DNA from: Deinococcus aerius
GTDB taxonomy: Bacteria; Deinococcota; Deinococci; Deinococcales; Deinococcaceae
Length of the DNA: 64,000 bases
Reading direction: 5' to 3'
Assembly: GCF_002897375.1 (NCBI RefSeq)
Contig: NZ_BFAG01000010.1
Coordinates: forward strand, 124,001-188,000
Positions 30,923-39,477 of the stretch are shown in pieces. The position numbers were made by a program, and so were the translations under genes. The notes under the pieces are model-generated. The model had not been told where the DNA came from. It was given only the letters and a program-made list of their open reading frames with translations, and did no database searches. How positions within the stretch are numbered: position 1 is the stretch's first letter; each line of letters begins with the position of its first letter.

Positions 30923-30950
30923 CTGACCTTCAGCGTTTATGCTGTTTAAT
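30923..30950 (+). promoter_or_regulatory. Promoter for the TIM-barrel gene
   Basis: CTGACC (30923-30928) and TTTAAT (30945-30950) with a 16-bp spacer. The downstream palindrome starts inside the -10 box, so a bound repressor would block initiation. Confidence 0.45.
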
Positions 30951-30971
30951 AGGGTACTCTAAGTACCCTAT
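30949..30971. promoter_or_regulatory. Perfect 23-bp palindromic operator for TetR
   Basis: Arms ATAGGGTACT and AGTACCCTAT (10 bp each, perfect) around CTA. It lies between the divergent tetR-type gene and the TIM-barrel gene, 12 bp before the latter's start. It is the only long perfect palindrome in this region. Confidence 0.75.
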
Positions 30972-30983
30972 GGGGGAGGACGT

Positions 30984-31994
30984 ATGCGAGGCAGGGGCGT
31001 TACCTACGACACGGGTTTCTTCAACGGGATCACCAGCACCCACGAACCCTTCGACCCGGGCGCCGTCCGGCGCGACCTCCAGGTGATCCGGGACGAACTG
31101 CACTGCACCGCCGTTCGCCTTACCGGGGGCGACCCGGAGCGCCTCGACCTCGCCGCGCGCCACGCCGCCGACCTGGGCCTGGAGGTCTGGTTCTCACCGT
31201 TCACCTATGAACTCAAACAGGAAGCGCTACTCGACCTCCTTCTTGACTGCGCCGACCGCGCCGAGCGGCTGCGCCGGGAGGGGGCCCGCGTCGTGCTCGT
31301 GACCGGTGCCGAATTGAGCCTGTTTACCCACGGCTTCCTGCCCGGCGACACCGCTGAAATCCGCCTGAGTGGCCTGCTTGGGCGGGACCCACAGGTGCTC
31401 GCGGGCCTGCCCGAACTGCCCACACGGATCAACACCTTCCTGCGCCGCGCCGTCACCGCTGTACGTTCGCGCTTTGCCGGACCCGTGACCTACGCCTCCA
31501 TCCACTTCGAGGGCGTGGACTGGGCCCCCTTCGATTTCGTGGGCATGGACCTCTACCGCACCAAGGAGACCGCCCCACACTTCCGGGGTGCGCTGCGGGC
31601 TCTGAAGGTGCCCGGCAAACCTGTGGCGGTCACCGAGTTCGGGTGCGCCACCTACCACGGTGCCGCAGACCGGGGGGCGGTGGACATCGTGGAGTACGAG
31701 GGCGGTCACCCCGTTCGCCTCAGGGGAGAGTACGAGCGCGACGAGGCGGAACAGGCGCGGCTCATTACGGAACTCGTGACCCTCTTTGAGGAAGAAGGCG
31801 TGGACAGCGTGTTCGTGTGTACCTTCGCGTGCTTCTATCTGCCACACCATGACGACGGGCGGCCTGACCTGGACCTGGCGAGTTTCGGGGTCGTGAAGGT
31901 CCATCCCACCGGGCCGGACCAGGCGGGGGAGCCGAGATGGACGCCCAAGGCGAGTTTCGCTGCCCTCGCCGCTTCCTATCAGGAAGGAGCTTGA
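30984..31994 (+). CDS. TIM-barrel glycoside-hydrolase-like protein
   Basis: A 336-residue cytoplasmic protein without a signal peptide. It reads as a (beta/alpha)8 barrel: VTYDTGF at strand 1, CTAVRLTGG, LEVWFSPF, VVLVTGAELSLF, DFVGMDLYR, VAVTEFGCATYHGA (possible catalytic Glu in VTEFG) and DSVFVCTFACF. This resembles GH-A-clan proteins that are sometimes labelled abortive infection proteins in databases; no phage-defence role is supported here. GGGGGAGGA precedes the ATG. Expression is probably controlled by the divergent TetR regulator. Confidence 0.65.
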   Translation: MRGRGVTYDTGFFNGITSTHEPFDPGAVRRDLQVIRDELHCTAVRLTGGDPERLDLAARHAADLGLEVWFSPFTYELKQEALLDLLLDCADRAERLRREGARVVLVTGAELSLFTHGFLPGDTAEIRLSGLLGRDPQVLAGLPELPTRINTFLRRAVTAVRSRFAGPVTYASIHFEGVDWAPFDFVGMDLYRTKETAPHFRGALRALKVPGKPVAVTEFGCATYHGAADRGAVDIVEYEGGHPVRLRGEYERDEAEQARLITELVTLFEEEGVDSVFVCTFACFYLPHHDDGRPDLDLASFGVVKVHPTGPDQAGEPRWTPKASFAALAASYQEGA

Positions 31995-32128
31995 GCGCCA
32001 GACTGTTCAAACCTACCCTTGGCACTATCCAGGTTGGGGAACAAGGGGGTTGGCTGAACGGCCAGACCTACCTTGAACGGTGAGGTGCGGCGCGTCAGGT
32101 GTGCGGGTCACGAGCACACCCCCATGCC

Positions 32129-32836
32129 CTACCGCAGAATCTGCCAGCGATACACCCCCAGGAAGTTGGGGTTGCCCGGCGTGGGGTGGAAAGCCGGGTC
32201 GGGGTGGCGCATCAGGGTGGCGAGGGTCACCAGCCGCACCTCGCCGCCCTCGTCGGGGCGGGCACCGGTGTGGTACACGACCCGCCCGTCCCCCAGGGAG
32301 ACCATGCTGTGGTAGGCCCCGAGTGCGGGGCGCAGGAAGAACAGGAGGTCGCCCCGCTGCGCCCGTGAGGGGTCGCGCGTGACGAGGGCGGCGGAGAAGT
32401 TGGCGAGGAAGCGCGCGGAGGTGCGGCCCACCAGCCGCCCGGCGTCCACGTCCCCCGGGCGATACGGCCCGGGCGCGACCCGGAAGACCGAGCGCGACAC
32501 GAGGGGCGCCGGGTAGGTCAGCCCCCGCACCTCCGGCAGCCTGGGACGCGGCAGGAACTTGAACTTCGCCCACCACGCCGCGTCATGCGGCATCAGCGCG
32601 TTCACGAAGGCGTAGCGCACCAGCCCCGCGCAGTCCTGGTCCTCCGTCCTCCAGTCGGCGGAGAGGCCGTAATACTGGCTCTCGGCGATGCTGGCGAACC
32701 AGTCCGCAAAGGACGCCCGGTCCTGCCCGACGAGTTCGAGCGCGTCCGGGTAACCGTCGCGGTCGGCGTCGGCGGCGCTGACGGCGGGAGTGCCCATGGT
32801 CAGCAGCGCGGCGAGCGCGAGGAGGGCGGCGAGCAT
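32129..32836 (-). CDS. DUF1175 (YfaT-like) secreted protein
   Basis: A 235-residue exported protein: signal peptide (about 1-21), then an NlpC/P60-like DUF1175 domain with Cys69 in DQDCAGLVRYAF, RGDLLFF and His176/His189 in YHSMVSLGDGRVVYHTG. In E. coli yfaT lies next to yfaS, an alpha-2-macroglobulin; here the macroglobulin is 2 kb away on the same strand, so a linked function is likely. GATACT lies 6 bp upstream of the ATG at 32836 and there is no Shine-Dalgarno site, so a leaderless start is inferred; the open frame to 32992 lacks any signal. Confidence 0.8.
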   Translation of the reverse strand: MLAALLALAALLTMGTPAVSAADADRDGYPDALELVGQDRASFADWFASIAESQYYGLSADWRTEDQDCAGLVRYAFVNALMPHDAAWWAKFKFLPRPRLPEVRGLTYPAPLVSRSVFRVAPGPYRPGDVDAGRLVGRTSARFLANFSAALVTRDPSRAQRGDLLFFLRPALGAYHSMVSLGDGRVVYHTGARPDEGGEVRLVTLATLMRHPDPAFHPTPGNPNFLGVYRWQILR

Positions 32837-33560
32837 GTCAGGAGTATCGCGTTTCTGGAAATGCCCTTCGCAGGCCCCGCACGGATAGGCAAATCGGCCT
32901 ACTGCACTACGCCAAAAGGCGGTTGGTCTTCCCGGCCCGCAGTGCCTAAGTTGCAAAAGATTTCCCGGGTACGCCGGAAGGAGCCCCCCCATGCCTCAAG
33001 GATGCCGATTCGTCCAGCCACACCAAGCCCCCTTTGCTGGAGGTCGTGACGGTTCATGCACATCCTTGACTTGGGAGTTCTCGCCCAGGTAGACGCGGGG
33101 ACAAACAATCTCACCGGGCAGCCCCCACAGGTCAGCGTGGGGTCGCCCTCCGGCCTGTCGTGGTTGCCCCGGGGTCCCAATCATTCCTGATGTGGAAGGG
33201 CGCAGCCCCAGCCGCAGGCCAACGTGTCGTCATGCCGAGCGCCAGCGAAGCATCCCTAAGTCTGGGACCCTTCGCGCCGCTCGGGGTGACCAGCTCGGTG
33301 AGCCCGACCAGGGGTTTCCCACGCAGCCTCGGGCGTCCGTCCAGTCGCGGAGGTGCCGAGTCACGCCTCCCGGCTGGCGGGCATCTTCCCGGCGGCTCGG
33401 CACGGAGCCCGGGCGCGCAACCGTGCCCGCTCCCCGCGGAAGAGGCGCGCCGATGATCACGCTGCCCTGTCGTGGGCACTTGGCCGACTCGGCTGCGCGG
33501 CTCAACCCCCTGTAACCGCGGGGCCTGCTACAGCCTTGGCAAACGATTCTGAGCCGCGAC
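32837..33560. other. Intergenic region with a dispersed repeat
   Basis: About 720 bp with no supported gene. Short ORFs on both strands lack ribosome binding sites and family patterns. It contains the imperfect inverted repeat at 33229-33290. Confidence 0.5.
33229..33290 (+). repeat. Dispersed imperfect inverted repeat, copy 1
   Basis: GTCATGCCGAGCG...GAAGCATCCCT at one side and GGACCCTTCGCG...CTCGGGGTGAC at the other are partly complementary. A diverged copy in the opposite orientation is at 61777-61836. Elements of the form GTCAT-GAGCGAAGC ... GCTCGGGATGAC are common interspersed repeats in many bacteria. Confidence 0.65.
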
Positions 33561-33605
33561 ATGTGGGCACAACTCAAGCTCTCCCTTGACACAGAGGAGT
33601 TTTCC

Positions 33606-35351
33606 TTGACTTCCCGACTGGGCATCTTCTTGTCGTACTACCGACCCTACCGGCGCACGCTGGTCATCGACCTCTTCTGCGCCTTTCTCGTCGCGGGGAT
33701 CGCGCTCGTCTTTCCGCTGGGCGCGGGGTACATCACCCGCACGCTGCTTGGGCATCCCGGCGAGGGGACATTGGAACAGATCGTGACGGTGGGCGCCGCG
33801 CTGCTGGGGCTGGTGGCCCTCCAGATCGCCGCGAACACCTATGTGGACTACCAGGGGCACATGATGGGCACCCTGATCGAGCGGGACATGCGGCGCGACC
33901 TGTTCCGGCACCTCCAGTCGCAGCCCTTTCAGTTCTTCGACGGACAGCGCACGGGCCAGCTCATGAGCCGCCTGACGAACGACCTCTTCGCCATCGGGGA
34001 GCTGGCGCACCACGGCCCCGAGGACCTCGCCATCGCCGTGTTCAAGTTCGCGGGGGTGTTCCTGATCCTGCTGGGGATCAATGTCAAGCTGACGCTGCTG
34101 CTGTTCTGTTTTCTCCCGCTGATGGCCGTCTACGCCCTGTACTTCAACCGCCGTCTGAACGCCGCCATGCTGGGCAGCAAGGCCCGCATCGGGGACGTGA
34201 ACGCGCAGGTGGAGGACTCGCTGGCGGGCATCCGCGTGGTGCAGTCGTTCACGGGCGAGGCGGTCGAGCAGGGCCGCTTTGGCCGCGCGAACGACCTGTT
34301 CGTCGAGAGCCGCCGGGAGGGCTACCGCAGCGAGGCGTTCTTCTACCAGGGGATGACGGCCTTCACCCAACTGATGACGGTCGCGGTCCTGGTGTTCGGC
34401 GGCCTCGCCATCCTGCGCGGGGAGTTGCGGCTCGACGCGCTCGTGACCTACCTGCTGTGCGTGGGCATCCTGATCGAGCCCATCGGGCGGTTCGTCAACA
34501 TCGCCCGGCTGCTCCAGGAGGGGCTGACCGGCTTCGAGCGCTTTCTGGAACTGATGGCGGTGAGACCGGAGCTGGAGGACGCCCCGGGGGCTGTGGAGCT
34601 GGAACACGTGCGCGGCGACATCCGGTTTGAGCACGTTTCGTTTCAGTACCCGTCGGGCGCCGGGCCGGTGCTGAGGGACATCAACCTCCACATTAAGCCC
34701 GGGGAATTCGTCGCGCTGGTCGGGGCCTCCGGCGTTGGGAAAAGTACCCTCTGCGCGCTGATTCCCCGCTTTTACGACGTGACGGGGGGGCGGATTCTGA
34801 TCGACGGCGTGCCGGTTCAGGACCTCCGCCTGCACTCGCTGCGGCGCCAGATCGGCGTGGTGCAGCAGGAGGTGTACCTGTTCGCCGGAACCGTTCTGGA
34901 GAACATCCGCTACGGGCGCCCGGAGGCCAGCGAGGCGGAGGTCGTCGAGGCGGCCCGGCGGGCGGGGGCGCACGACTTCATCCTGGCGCTCCCGCAGGGC
35001 TACCACACCGACATCGGCCAGCGCGGGGTGAAGCTCTCCGGCGGGCAGAAACAGCGCCTGAGCGTGGCGCGCGTCTTCCTGAAAGACCCGCCCATCCTGA
35101 TCTTCGACGAGGCGACGAGCGCGCTGGACAACGAGAGCGAGCGCGTCGTGCAGGACGCCCTGGAACGGCTGGCGCGGCGGCGAACCACGCTGGTCATCGC
35201 CCACCGCCTCTCCACCGTGCGAAACGCCGGGCGGATCGTGGTGCTGACTGCGGACGGCATCGCCGAGGAGGGCACCCACGACGAACTCCTGCGCGCGGGC
35301 GGGGCCTACGCGGCGCTGCAAAATGCCGGGATGGAGCTCTCCAGCCTATAA
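33606..35351 (+). CDS. ABC exporter, fused permease and ATPase
   Basis: A half-transporter of the ABC-B/MsbA type. Six hydrophobic helices (about 12-320) form the membrane domain, then a nucleotide-binding domain with Walker A GASGVGKST, Q-loop VVQQEVYLF, signature LSGGQKQR, Walker B ILIFDEATS and the H-loop IAHRLS. It should homodimerise in the inner membrane and export a lipid or hydrophobic compound; the substrate is not evident. I prefer the TTG at 33606, which has GAGGAG 6 bp upstream; an ATG at 33561 in the same frame has no such site and would add 15 residues. Confidence 0.88.
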   Translation: MTSRLGIFLSYYRPYRRTLVIDLFCAFLVAGIALVFPLGAGYITRTLLGHPGEGTLEQIVTVGAALLGLVALQIAANTYVDYQGHMMGTLIERDMRRDLFRHLQSQPFQFFDGQRTGQLMSRLTNDLFAIGELAHHGPEDLAIAVFKFAGVFLILLGINVKLTLLLFCFLPLMAVYALYFNRRLNAAMLGSKARIGDVNAQVEDSLAGIRVVQSFTGEAVEQGRFGRANDLFVESRREGYRSEAFFYQGMTAFTQLMTVAVLVFGGLAILRGELRLDALVTYLLCVGILIEPIGRFVNIARLLQEGLTGFERFLELMAVRPELEDAPGAVELEHVRGDIRFEHVSFQYPSGAGPVLRDINLHIKPGEFVALVGASGVGKSTLCALIPRFYDVTGGRILIDGVPVQDLRLHSLRRQIGVVQQEVYLFAGTVLENIRYGRPEASEAEVVEAARRAGAHDFILALPQGYHTDIGQRGVKLSGGQKQRLSVARVFLKDPPILIFDEATSALDNESERVVQDALERLARRRTTLVIAHRLSTVRNAGRIVVLTADGIAEEGTHDELLRAGGAYAALQNAGMELSSL

Positions 35352-35490
35352 AAGCGTCCTGGCGCAGCTTTTTAAGCCTCCGCACAAAGACTCGCGGGAG
35401 GGTCCGATCAGCCTGTGATCCTGCTCAAAACCGCGTCCAGCACGGCAAAACCAACCCTTTCTTCTGTTAAAGGTCAATCTAATCCACTTG

Positions 35491-35507
35491 TTACGTCAAT
35501 AACGTAA
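35491..35507. promoter_or_regulatory. RDRM-like 17-bp palindrome
   Basis: TTACGT-CAATA-ACGTAA is a perfect 6-5-6 palindrome. It matches 13 of 17 positions of the radiation/desiccation response motif TTATGTCATTGACATAA, with symmetric changes at positions 4 and 14. A -10-like GATACT follows at 35514-35519. In Deinococcus this motif is the target of the DdrO repressor. The surrounding 150 bp is unusually A+T-rich for this window. Confidence 0.6.
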
Positions 35508-35591
35508 TATGAGGATACTTAAGGATGGCCCAGGCTGGTGGATCGGAGTTGCTGCCGGCGCGTCGAGCGCCGCGGAAGGAGAAGGTGGAGC

Positions 35592-35912
35592 ATGCTGGAC
35601 GTGACTCTCAGGCGGAAGTTCCCGGCATACACCCAGGACGCGACCGGCACCCAGCGGTTCATCGACGGCGTGCAGGCCCTGGGCGAGCGGCTGGGCGGGC
35701 AGGCGCACGGCCTGTACCTGCGCGGCCCCAGGGAAGCCCGCGTCCTGTCCATGCAGCCCCTGAACGCGGAGATGCTGGTGATGGAGTGCCTCGACGACGA
35801 CGGGGGCACGTTCCTGGTGCTGAGCGCCGTGGGGGTGGTGCAGCTCGAGGTGCGGCCAGTTGCGACGCTGCCGGAGGCCGTGCTCCCCGAACTGGTCGCT
35901 GTGGGCCAGTAG
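35592..35912 (+). CDS. Hypothetical protein (106 aa) behind the RDRM-like site
   Basis: A soluble 106-residue alpha/beta protein (ML-DVTLRRKFPAY, GLYLRGPREARVL, TFLVLSAVGVVQLEVRP) with no signal peptide or membrane segment. GGTGGAG precedes the ATG at 35592. The only promoter-like sequence upstream contains the 17-bp palindrome, so it may be induced by DNA damage. I do not recognise it as a named damage-response protein. A nearer ATG at 35525 (5 bp after GATACT) opens only a shadow frame. Confidence 0.6.
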   Translation: MLDVTLRRKFPAYTQDATGTQRFIDGVQALGERLGGQAHGLYLRGPREARVLSMQPLNAEMLVMECLDDDGGTFLVLSAVGVVQLEVRPVATLPEAVLPELVAVGQ

Positions 35913-36005
35913 GCGGGCCGTTCGTGGGTGGGTATGGACGGCCCCATCCCAGCCTTGAGAAGGCCCTGGCGAGGAAAAACCCCTCCCCAAGAGAGAAGGC
36001 TTCTT

Positions 36006-36057
36006 GACCCCTCTACCACGGGGAGAGGGGCGCTGCGAAGCAGCGGGGTGAGGGGTC
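36006..36057 (+). repeat. REP-like hairpin element, copy 1
   Basis: Ends GACCCCTC and GAGGGGTC are perfect inverted repeats; inside are CCCCTC...GAGGGG and the hairpin CGCTGC-GAA-GCAGCG. A related element in opposite orientation lies at 54328-54373. It sits in the 35913-36175 spacer, which holds no gene. Confidence 0.7.
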
Positions 36058-36175
36058 TTCTTTTCCAAGCATCTGTCCCTTGCGTCCGAATGGGAAGACA
36101 GGACATGCGCCGGGCGTGAAAAAGGAGTCAACTCTTCTTTCACCCCCCGGTCGCGCGGGAGCCTATAACCAGGAC

Positions 36176-37144
36176 ATGCCCCTACGCCAAGCCGCCCTGC
36201 TGCTCCTCGCCGCGAGCGCCCTGACGGGCTGCGGCCTCCTCCCCCGCCCCGGCGCCGAGGTCACCCGCTACGTCCTCCCCGACACGCCGACCAACGCGGG
36301 CGCCGTGTTCCCCGAGGGCGTGGCCCTCAGGCCGAACACCCAGACCTTCTTCGTGACGAGCACGACGGACGGCACGATCTACCGAGGCACCCTCGGCAAC
36401 CCCACCACGGCGGTGTTCCTGCCGGGCGGGGCGGACGGGCGGACAACTGCCGTGGGGCTGAAGGCGGACGGGGCTGGGCGCCTGTTCATCGCGGGGGGCA
36501 GCACCGGGAAGATGTTCTCGTACGACGCGAACAGCGGGGCGCTGCTGCGCGCCTACAGCACCCCGGCGGGCGCAAGCTTCATCAACGACGTGGCGCTGGC
36601 GGGCGACTACGCCTATTTCACGGACTCGCTGCGCCCCGTCATCTTCCGGGTGCCCCGGACGGCAGCCGCGGGGGGCAGCACCTCCGCCGAGGCGTGGCTG
36701 GATGTCAGTACGACGATCCCGTACTCGACGGCCCCCGGCGCGTTCAACCTCAACGGCATCGCGGCGACGCCGGATGGCCGGTACCTCATCGTGGTGCAGT
36801 CGTATAGCGGCAAGCTCTTCCGCATCGGGGTGGCCGACCGGTCGGTGGCCCAGATCCAGATCGACGGGAGCGTGGTGAACGGCGACGGCCTCCTGCTCGA
36901 CGGGCAGACGCTGTACGTGGTGCGCAACGCGGACAAGATCATCGTGCCGATCTCCCTCGCGGCGGATTTCGCCAGCGGCACCATCGGGACGCCCTTCTCG
37001 GATGCGAGCCTGCGGTATCCCACGACCATCGCCCAGACGGACGGGCGGCTGCTCGTGGTGAACTCGCAGTTCAACAAGCGCGGCCCCGGGCTGACGCCCG
37101 AGTTGCCCTTCACGGTGTCGAGCGTGCCGATCCCCGGGAAGTAA
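36176..37144 (+). CDS. Beta-propeller (SMP-30/NHL-like) lipoprotein
   Basis: A 322-residue lipoprotein with lipobox LTGC (Cys19). The rest is built of repeated beta-propeller blades: FPEGVALRPNTQTFFVTSTTDGTIYRG, FINDVALAGDYAYFTDS and LNGIAATPDGRYLIVVQSYSGKLF, as in SMP-30/gluconolactonase-like proteins. A secreted binding or lactonase role is possible; no active-site set is obvious. TATAAC lies 6 bp before the ATG, which fits a leaderless start. Confidence 0.7.
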   Translation: MPLRQAALLLLAASALTGCGLLPRPGAEVTRYVLPDTPTNAGAVFPEGVALRPNTQTFFVTSTTDGTIYRGTLGNPTTAVFLPGGADGRTTAVGLKADGAGRLFIAGGSTGKMFSYDANSGALLRAYSTPAGASFINDVALAGDYAYFTDSLRPVIFRVPRTAAAGGSTSAEAWLDVSTTIPYSTAPGAFNLNGIAATPDGRYLIVVQSYSGKLFRIGVADRSVAQIQIDGSVVNGDGLLLDGQTLYVVRNADKIIVPISLAADFASGTIGTPFSDASLRYPTTIAQTDGRLLVVNSQFNKRGPGLTPELPFTVSSVPIPGK

Positions 37145-37304
37145 GGACGCTCAGCCGAAATTGCGGTGAGTCGAAGACGAGGGGCGAGCGGACCTGCAAA
37201 GCCGCGAAGCCGAGCGGGGGGCGGCGATGGGCGATGAGCAGTCAGCCTCCGCCGCGCTCGGCAAGACAGGCGAGGGGCCGCCCCACGTCTGGGGCAACCC
37301 GGAC

Positions 37305-38429
37305 TCAGACCTGAATATCCGGTGACAGCAGCGCCCCGGCCGTGAATCGCTCGTACCGGAGAGGGCCGATGTCGATGAACGGCTCTTCTCCCAACGCTTC
37401 CTGGGCGATCACCCGCGCGATCGCCGCCGCCTGCATCACGCCGTGCCCCGAGAAGCCGCAGGCATTGAGCCAGCCGTCCACCCGCGGCATCCGGCCCACG
37501 ATGGGCTGGTGGTCGGGGGTCACCTCGTAGTAGCCCCACCAGCTCGCGCGGCGGTCCAGGGAGGCCGTCTCCAGCCAGGGGAAGCGCCCCAGCGCCCGCT
37601 CCAGGGTGGGTTCGAGCCACGCCCAGTTCATGCCCTCACGCCAGCCCACGTCGGCCTCGTCCGCGCGACCCAGGATCAGCCGTTCCCCCTCGGAGCGCAG
37701 CCACACGCCGCTCTCCAGGTCGAAGACCATCGGCAGCGGGCGCGGGAGGTTCAGGGGCCCGGTGGTGAACACCATGCGCCGGGCGGGGCGCACCGGGACC
37801 TCCAGCCCGGCGAGCGCGGCCACCTCGCCGGACCAGGCGCCCGCGGCGTTGAGGACCTGGGGCGCCTCGACCTCCCCGGCGGGTGTGGTCAGCCGCCATT
37901 GTCCCCCTGCCCGGGAGATGGCCGTCACCGGCGTGTCGAGGGAGAAGCGCACACCCGCCTCCCGGGCCAGGCGGACGTACTCGAGGGTCAGGCCGTGCGG
38001 GTCCACGAAGCCGTCGGTCGGGCAGAAGGTGCAGCCACCGAGGCCCCCCGTCTGGAAGGGCGCGTGCCGCTGCGCCCCGGCGGGCGTGAGGACTTCCGTG
38101 GGCACCCCGTGGGCGTGCTGACGCCCCACGCCCGCGAGGTGCGCCGCCCACTGCGCCTCGGGCACCAGCATCAGGTATCCGGCGGGCTGGTAGCCGGACC
38201 CGGGCATGGCGGCGTACTCCTCGATGCTGTGCCGCGAGAGCAGGATGTTGGTGTCGGTGGCGAACTGGGCGCGCACCCCGGCGGCGCTCCGGCCCGTGGA
38301 GCCCCCCGCCGGGTGGCCGCGTTCGAGGACCCGCACCCTCAGGCCGTGCCCCGCCAGCCGCCACGCGCACGCCGCGCCGACGATCCCGGCGCCGATCACC
38401 ACCACGTCCCACCCGGCCTCCGCCGTCAC
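37305..38429 (-). CDS. FAD-dependent oxidoreductase, DadA/glycine-oxidase type
   Basis: A 374-residue flavoprotein with the N-terminal dinucleotide-binding motif VVVIGAGIVGAACAWRL and the DAO-family fold (WWGYYEVTPDHQPIVGRM, ACGFSGHGVMQA near the C-terminus). It probably oxidises a secondary amine or D-amino acid such as a sarcosine-like compound. The GTG start makes a GTGA overlap with the SDR stop, so both enzymes probably act on one substrate. No partner subunits are present. Confidence 0.85.
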   Translation of the reverse strand: MTAEAGWDVVVIGAGIVGAACAWRLAGHGLRVRVLERGHPAGGSTGRSAAGVRAQFATDTNILLSRHSIEEYAAMPGSGYQPAGYLMLVPEAQWAAHLAGVGRQHAHGVPTEVLTPAGAQRHAPFQTGGLGGCTFCPTDGFVDPHGLTLEYVRLAREAGVRFSLDTPVTAISRAGGQWRLTTPAGEVEAPQVLNAAGAWSGEVAALAGLEVPVRPARRMVFTTGPLNLPRPLPMVFDLESGVWLRSEGERLILGRADEADVGWREGMNWAWLEPTLERALGRFPWLETASLDRRASWWGYYEVTPDHQPIVGRMPRVDGWLNACGFSGHGVMQAAAIARVIAQEALGEEPFIDIGPLRYERFTAGALLSPDIQV

Positions 38430-39247
38430 GCGAGGTCCGCCTCGACCTTCGGGAAGCCCTCGACCGGGAAGGTGTCCACGTTCGCCGACCGCTGCTGGAC
38501 GAGCACCCCGCCGTCCACCACGATGAACTGCCCGGTGATGTACGCGGCGTCATCGGACGCGAGGAACAGCGCCGCCCCGGTCATGTCCCCCGCCACCCCG
38601 TAGCGGCCCAGCGGCACGGTCTTCTCGCGGTCGCGGAGCTGCTCCCCGGTGAGCCCGTAGGTGTTGATGAAGCCCGGCACCACGCCGTTCACCCGCACCC
38701 CGTACGGGGCGAGGTCGAGGGCCATCGCGCGGGTCATGGCCTCGATGCCGCCCTTGGTCGCGTCGTAGGCGACGTTGCCGCGGTGCGCCCGGGTAGCCCC
38801 ACCCGACGAGGTGCTGATGATGACGCCGCGCCGCCGCCGCACCATCACCCGCGCGGCCCGGTGCGAACACAGGAACACGCTTCCCAGGTTCACCCGCACG
38901 ATGCGGTCCCACCAGGCCTCGTCCGCCTCCAGGAAGTGGCGCGCCGTGTCGATCAGGCCCGCGTTGTTGTACAGCACGTCCACGTAACCGAGTGCCGCCT
39001 CGACGCGGGCGAACATGGCCTCCACCCCCGCGGCGTCCGAGACATCGGCGGGGACAGCCAGGGCGGCGCCACCCGCGGCGGTGATGCCCTCCACCACCGC
39101 CCGCACGGCGTCTTCCTTCACGTCGTTCACGGCGACCCGGGCGCCCTCGGCGGCAAACCGCTCGGCGACGGCGCGGCCGATGCCGCCGCCCGCACCGGTC
39201 ACGAGGACCACCTGGCCTGCGAATCGTCCGGGGGAAGGGTTCGTCAT
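38426..39247 (-). CDS. Short-chain dehydrogenase/reductase
   Basis: A 273-residue classical SDR: TGAGGGIG cofactor motif near residue 18, NNAG near 95, and catalytic Ser-Tyr-Lys in STSSGG and YDATK. An acidic residue after the second strand (NDVKED) suggests NAD(H) preference. AAGGAGG precedes the ATG at 39247; the frame upstream to 39472 has no start signal. First gene of a two-gene operon with the FAD oxidoreductase. Confidence 0.9.
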   Translation of the reverse strand: MTNPSPGRFAGQVVLVTGAGGGIGRAVAERFAAEGARVAVNDVKEDAVRAVVEGITAAGGAALAVPADVSDAAGVEAMFARVEAALGYVDVLYNNAGLIDTARHFLEADEAWWDRIVRVNLGSVFLCSHRAARVMVRRRRGVIISTSSGGATRAHRGNVAYDATKGGIEAMTRAMALDLAPYGVRVNGVVPGFINTYGLTGEQLRDREKTVPLGRYGVAGDMTGAALFLASDDAAYITGQFIVVDGGVLVQQRSANVDTFPVEGFPKVEADLA

Positions 39248-39477
39248 GGGTCCTCCTTGAACGGTCGGCGGGGACGGACGGGCGGGAGACGCCGCACTCC
39301 CCGAGTTCCGGCACTCTAGCGCCGTGGGCACGTGGGGGCGGGGCGAGGCGGCCTGTCCTGCGATCCGGGGGGCGCCGCCCGGATCGTGCGGGGACAAGGT
39401 GCCGCATCCCGGCCCCGCTCGGATAGAGTCACGGGGCGGGTCCCCTCTTTCGCCCACTCCCCCGGAGGTCACTCATC

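Noticed and set aside
30984..31994. Abortive-infection defence gene
   Set aside because: This name is attached to some relatives, but the sequence reads as a TIM-barrel enzyme and the neighbourhood has no defence genes.
35525..36007. A leaderless 160-codon ORF right behind GATACT
   Set aside because: Its translation is Arg/Gly/Pro-rich noise and overlaps the better 106-aa gene in another frame.
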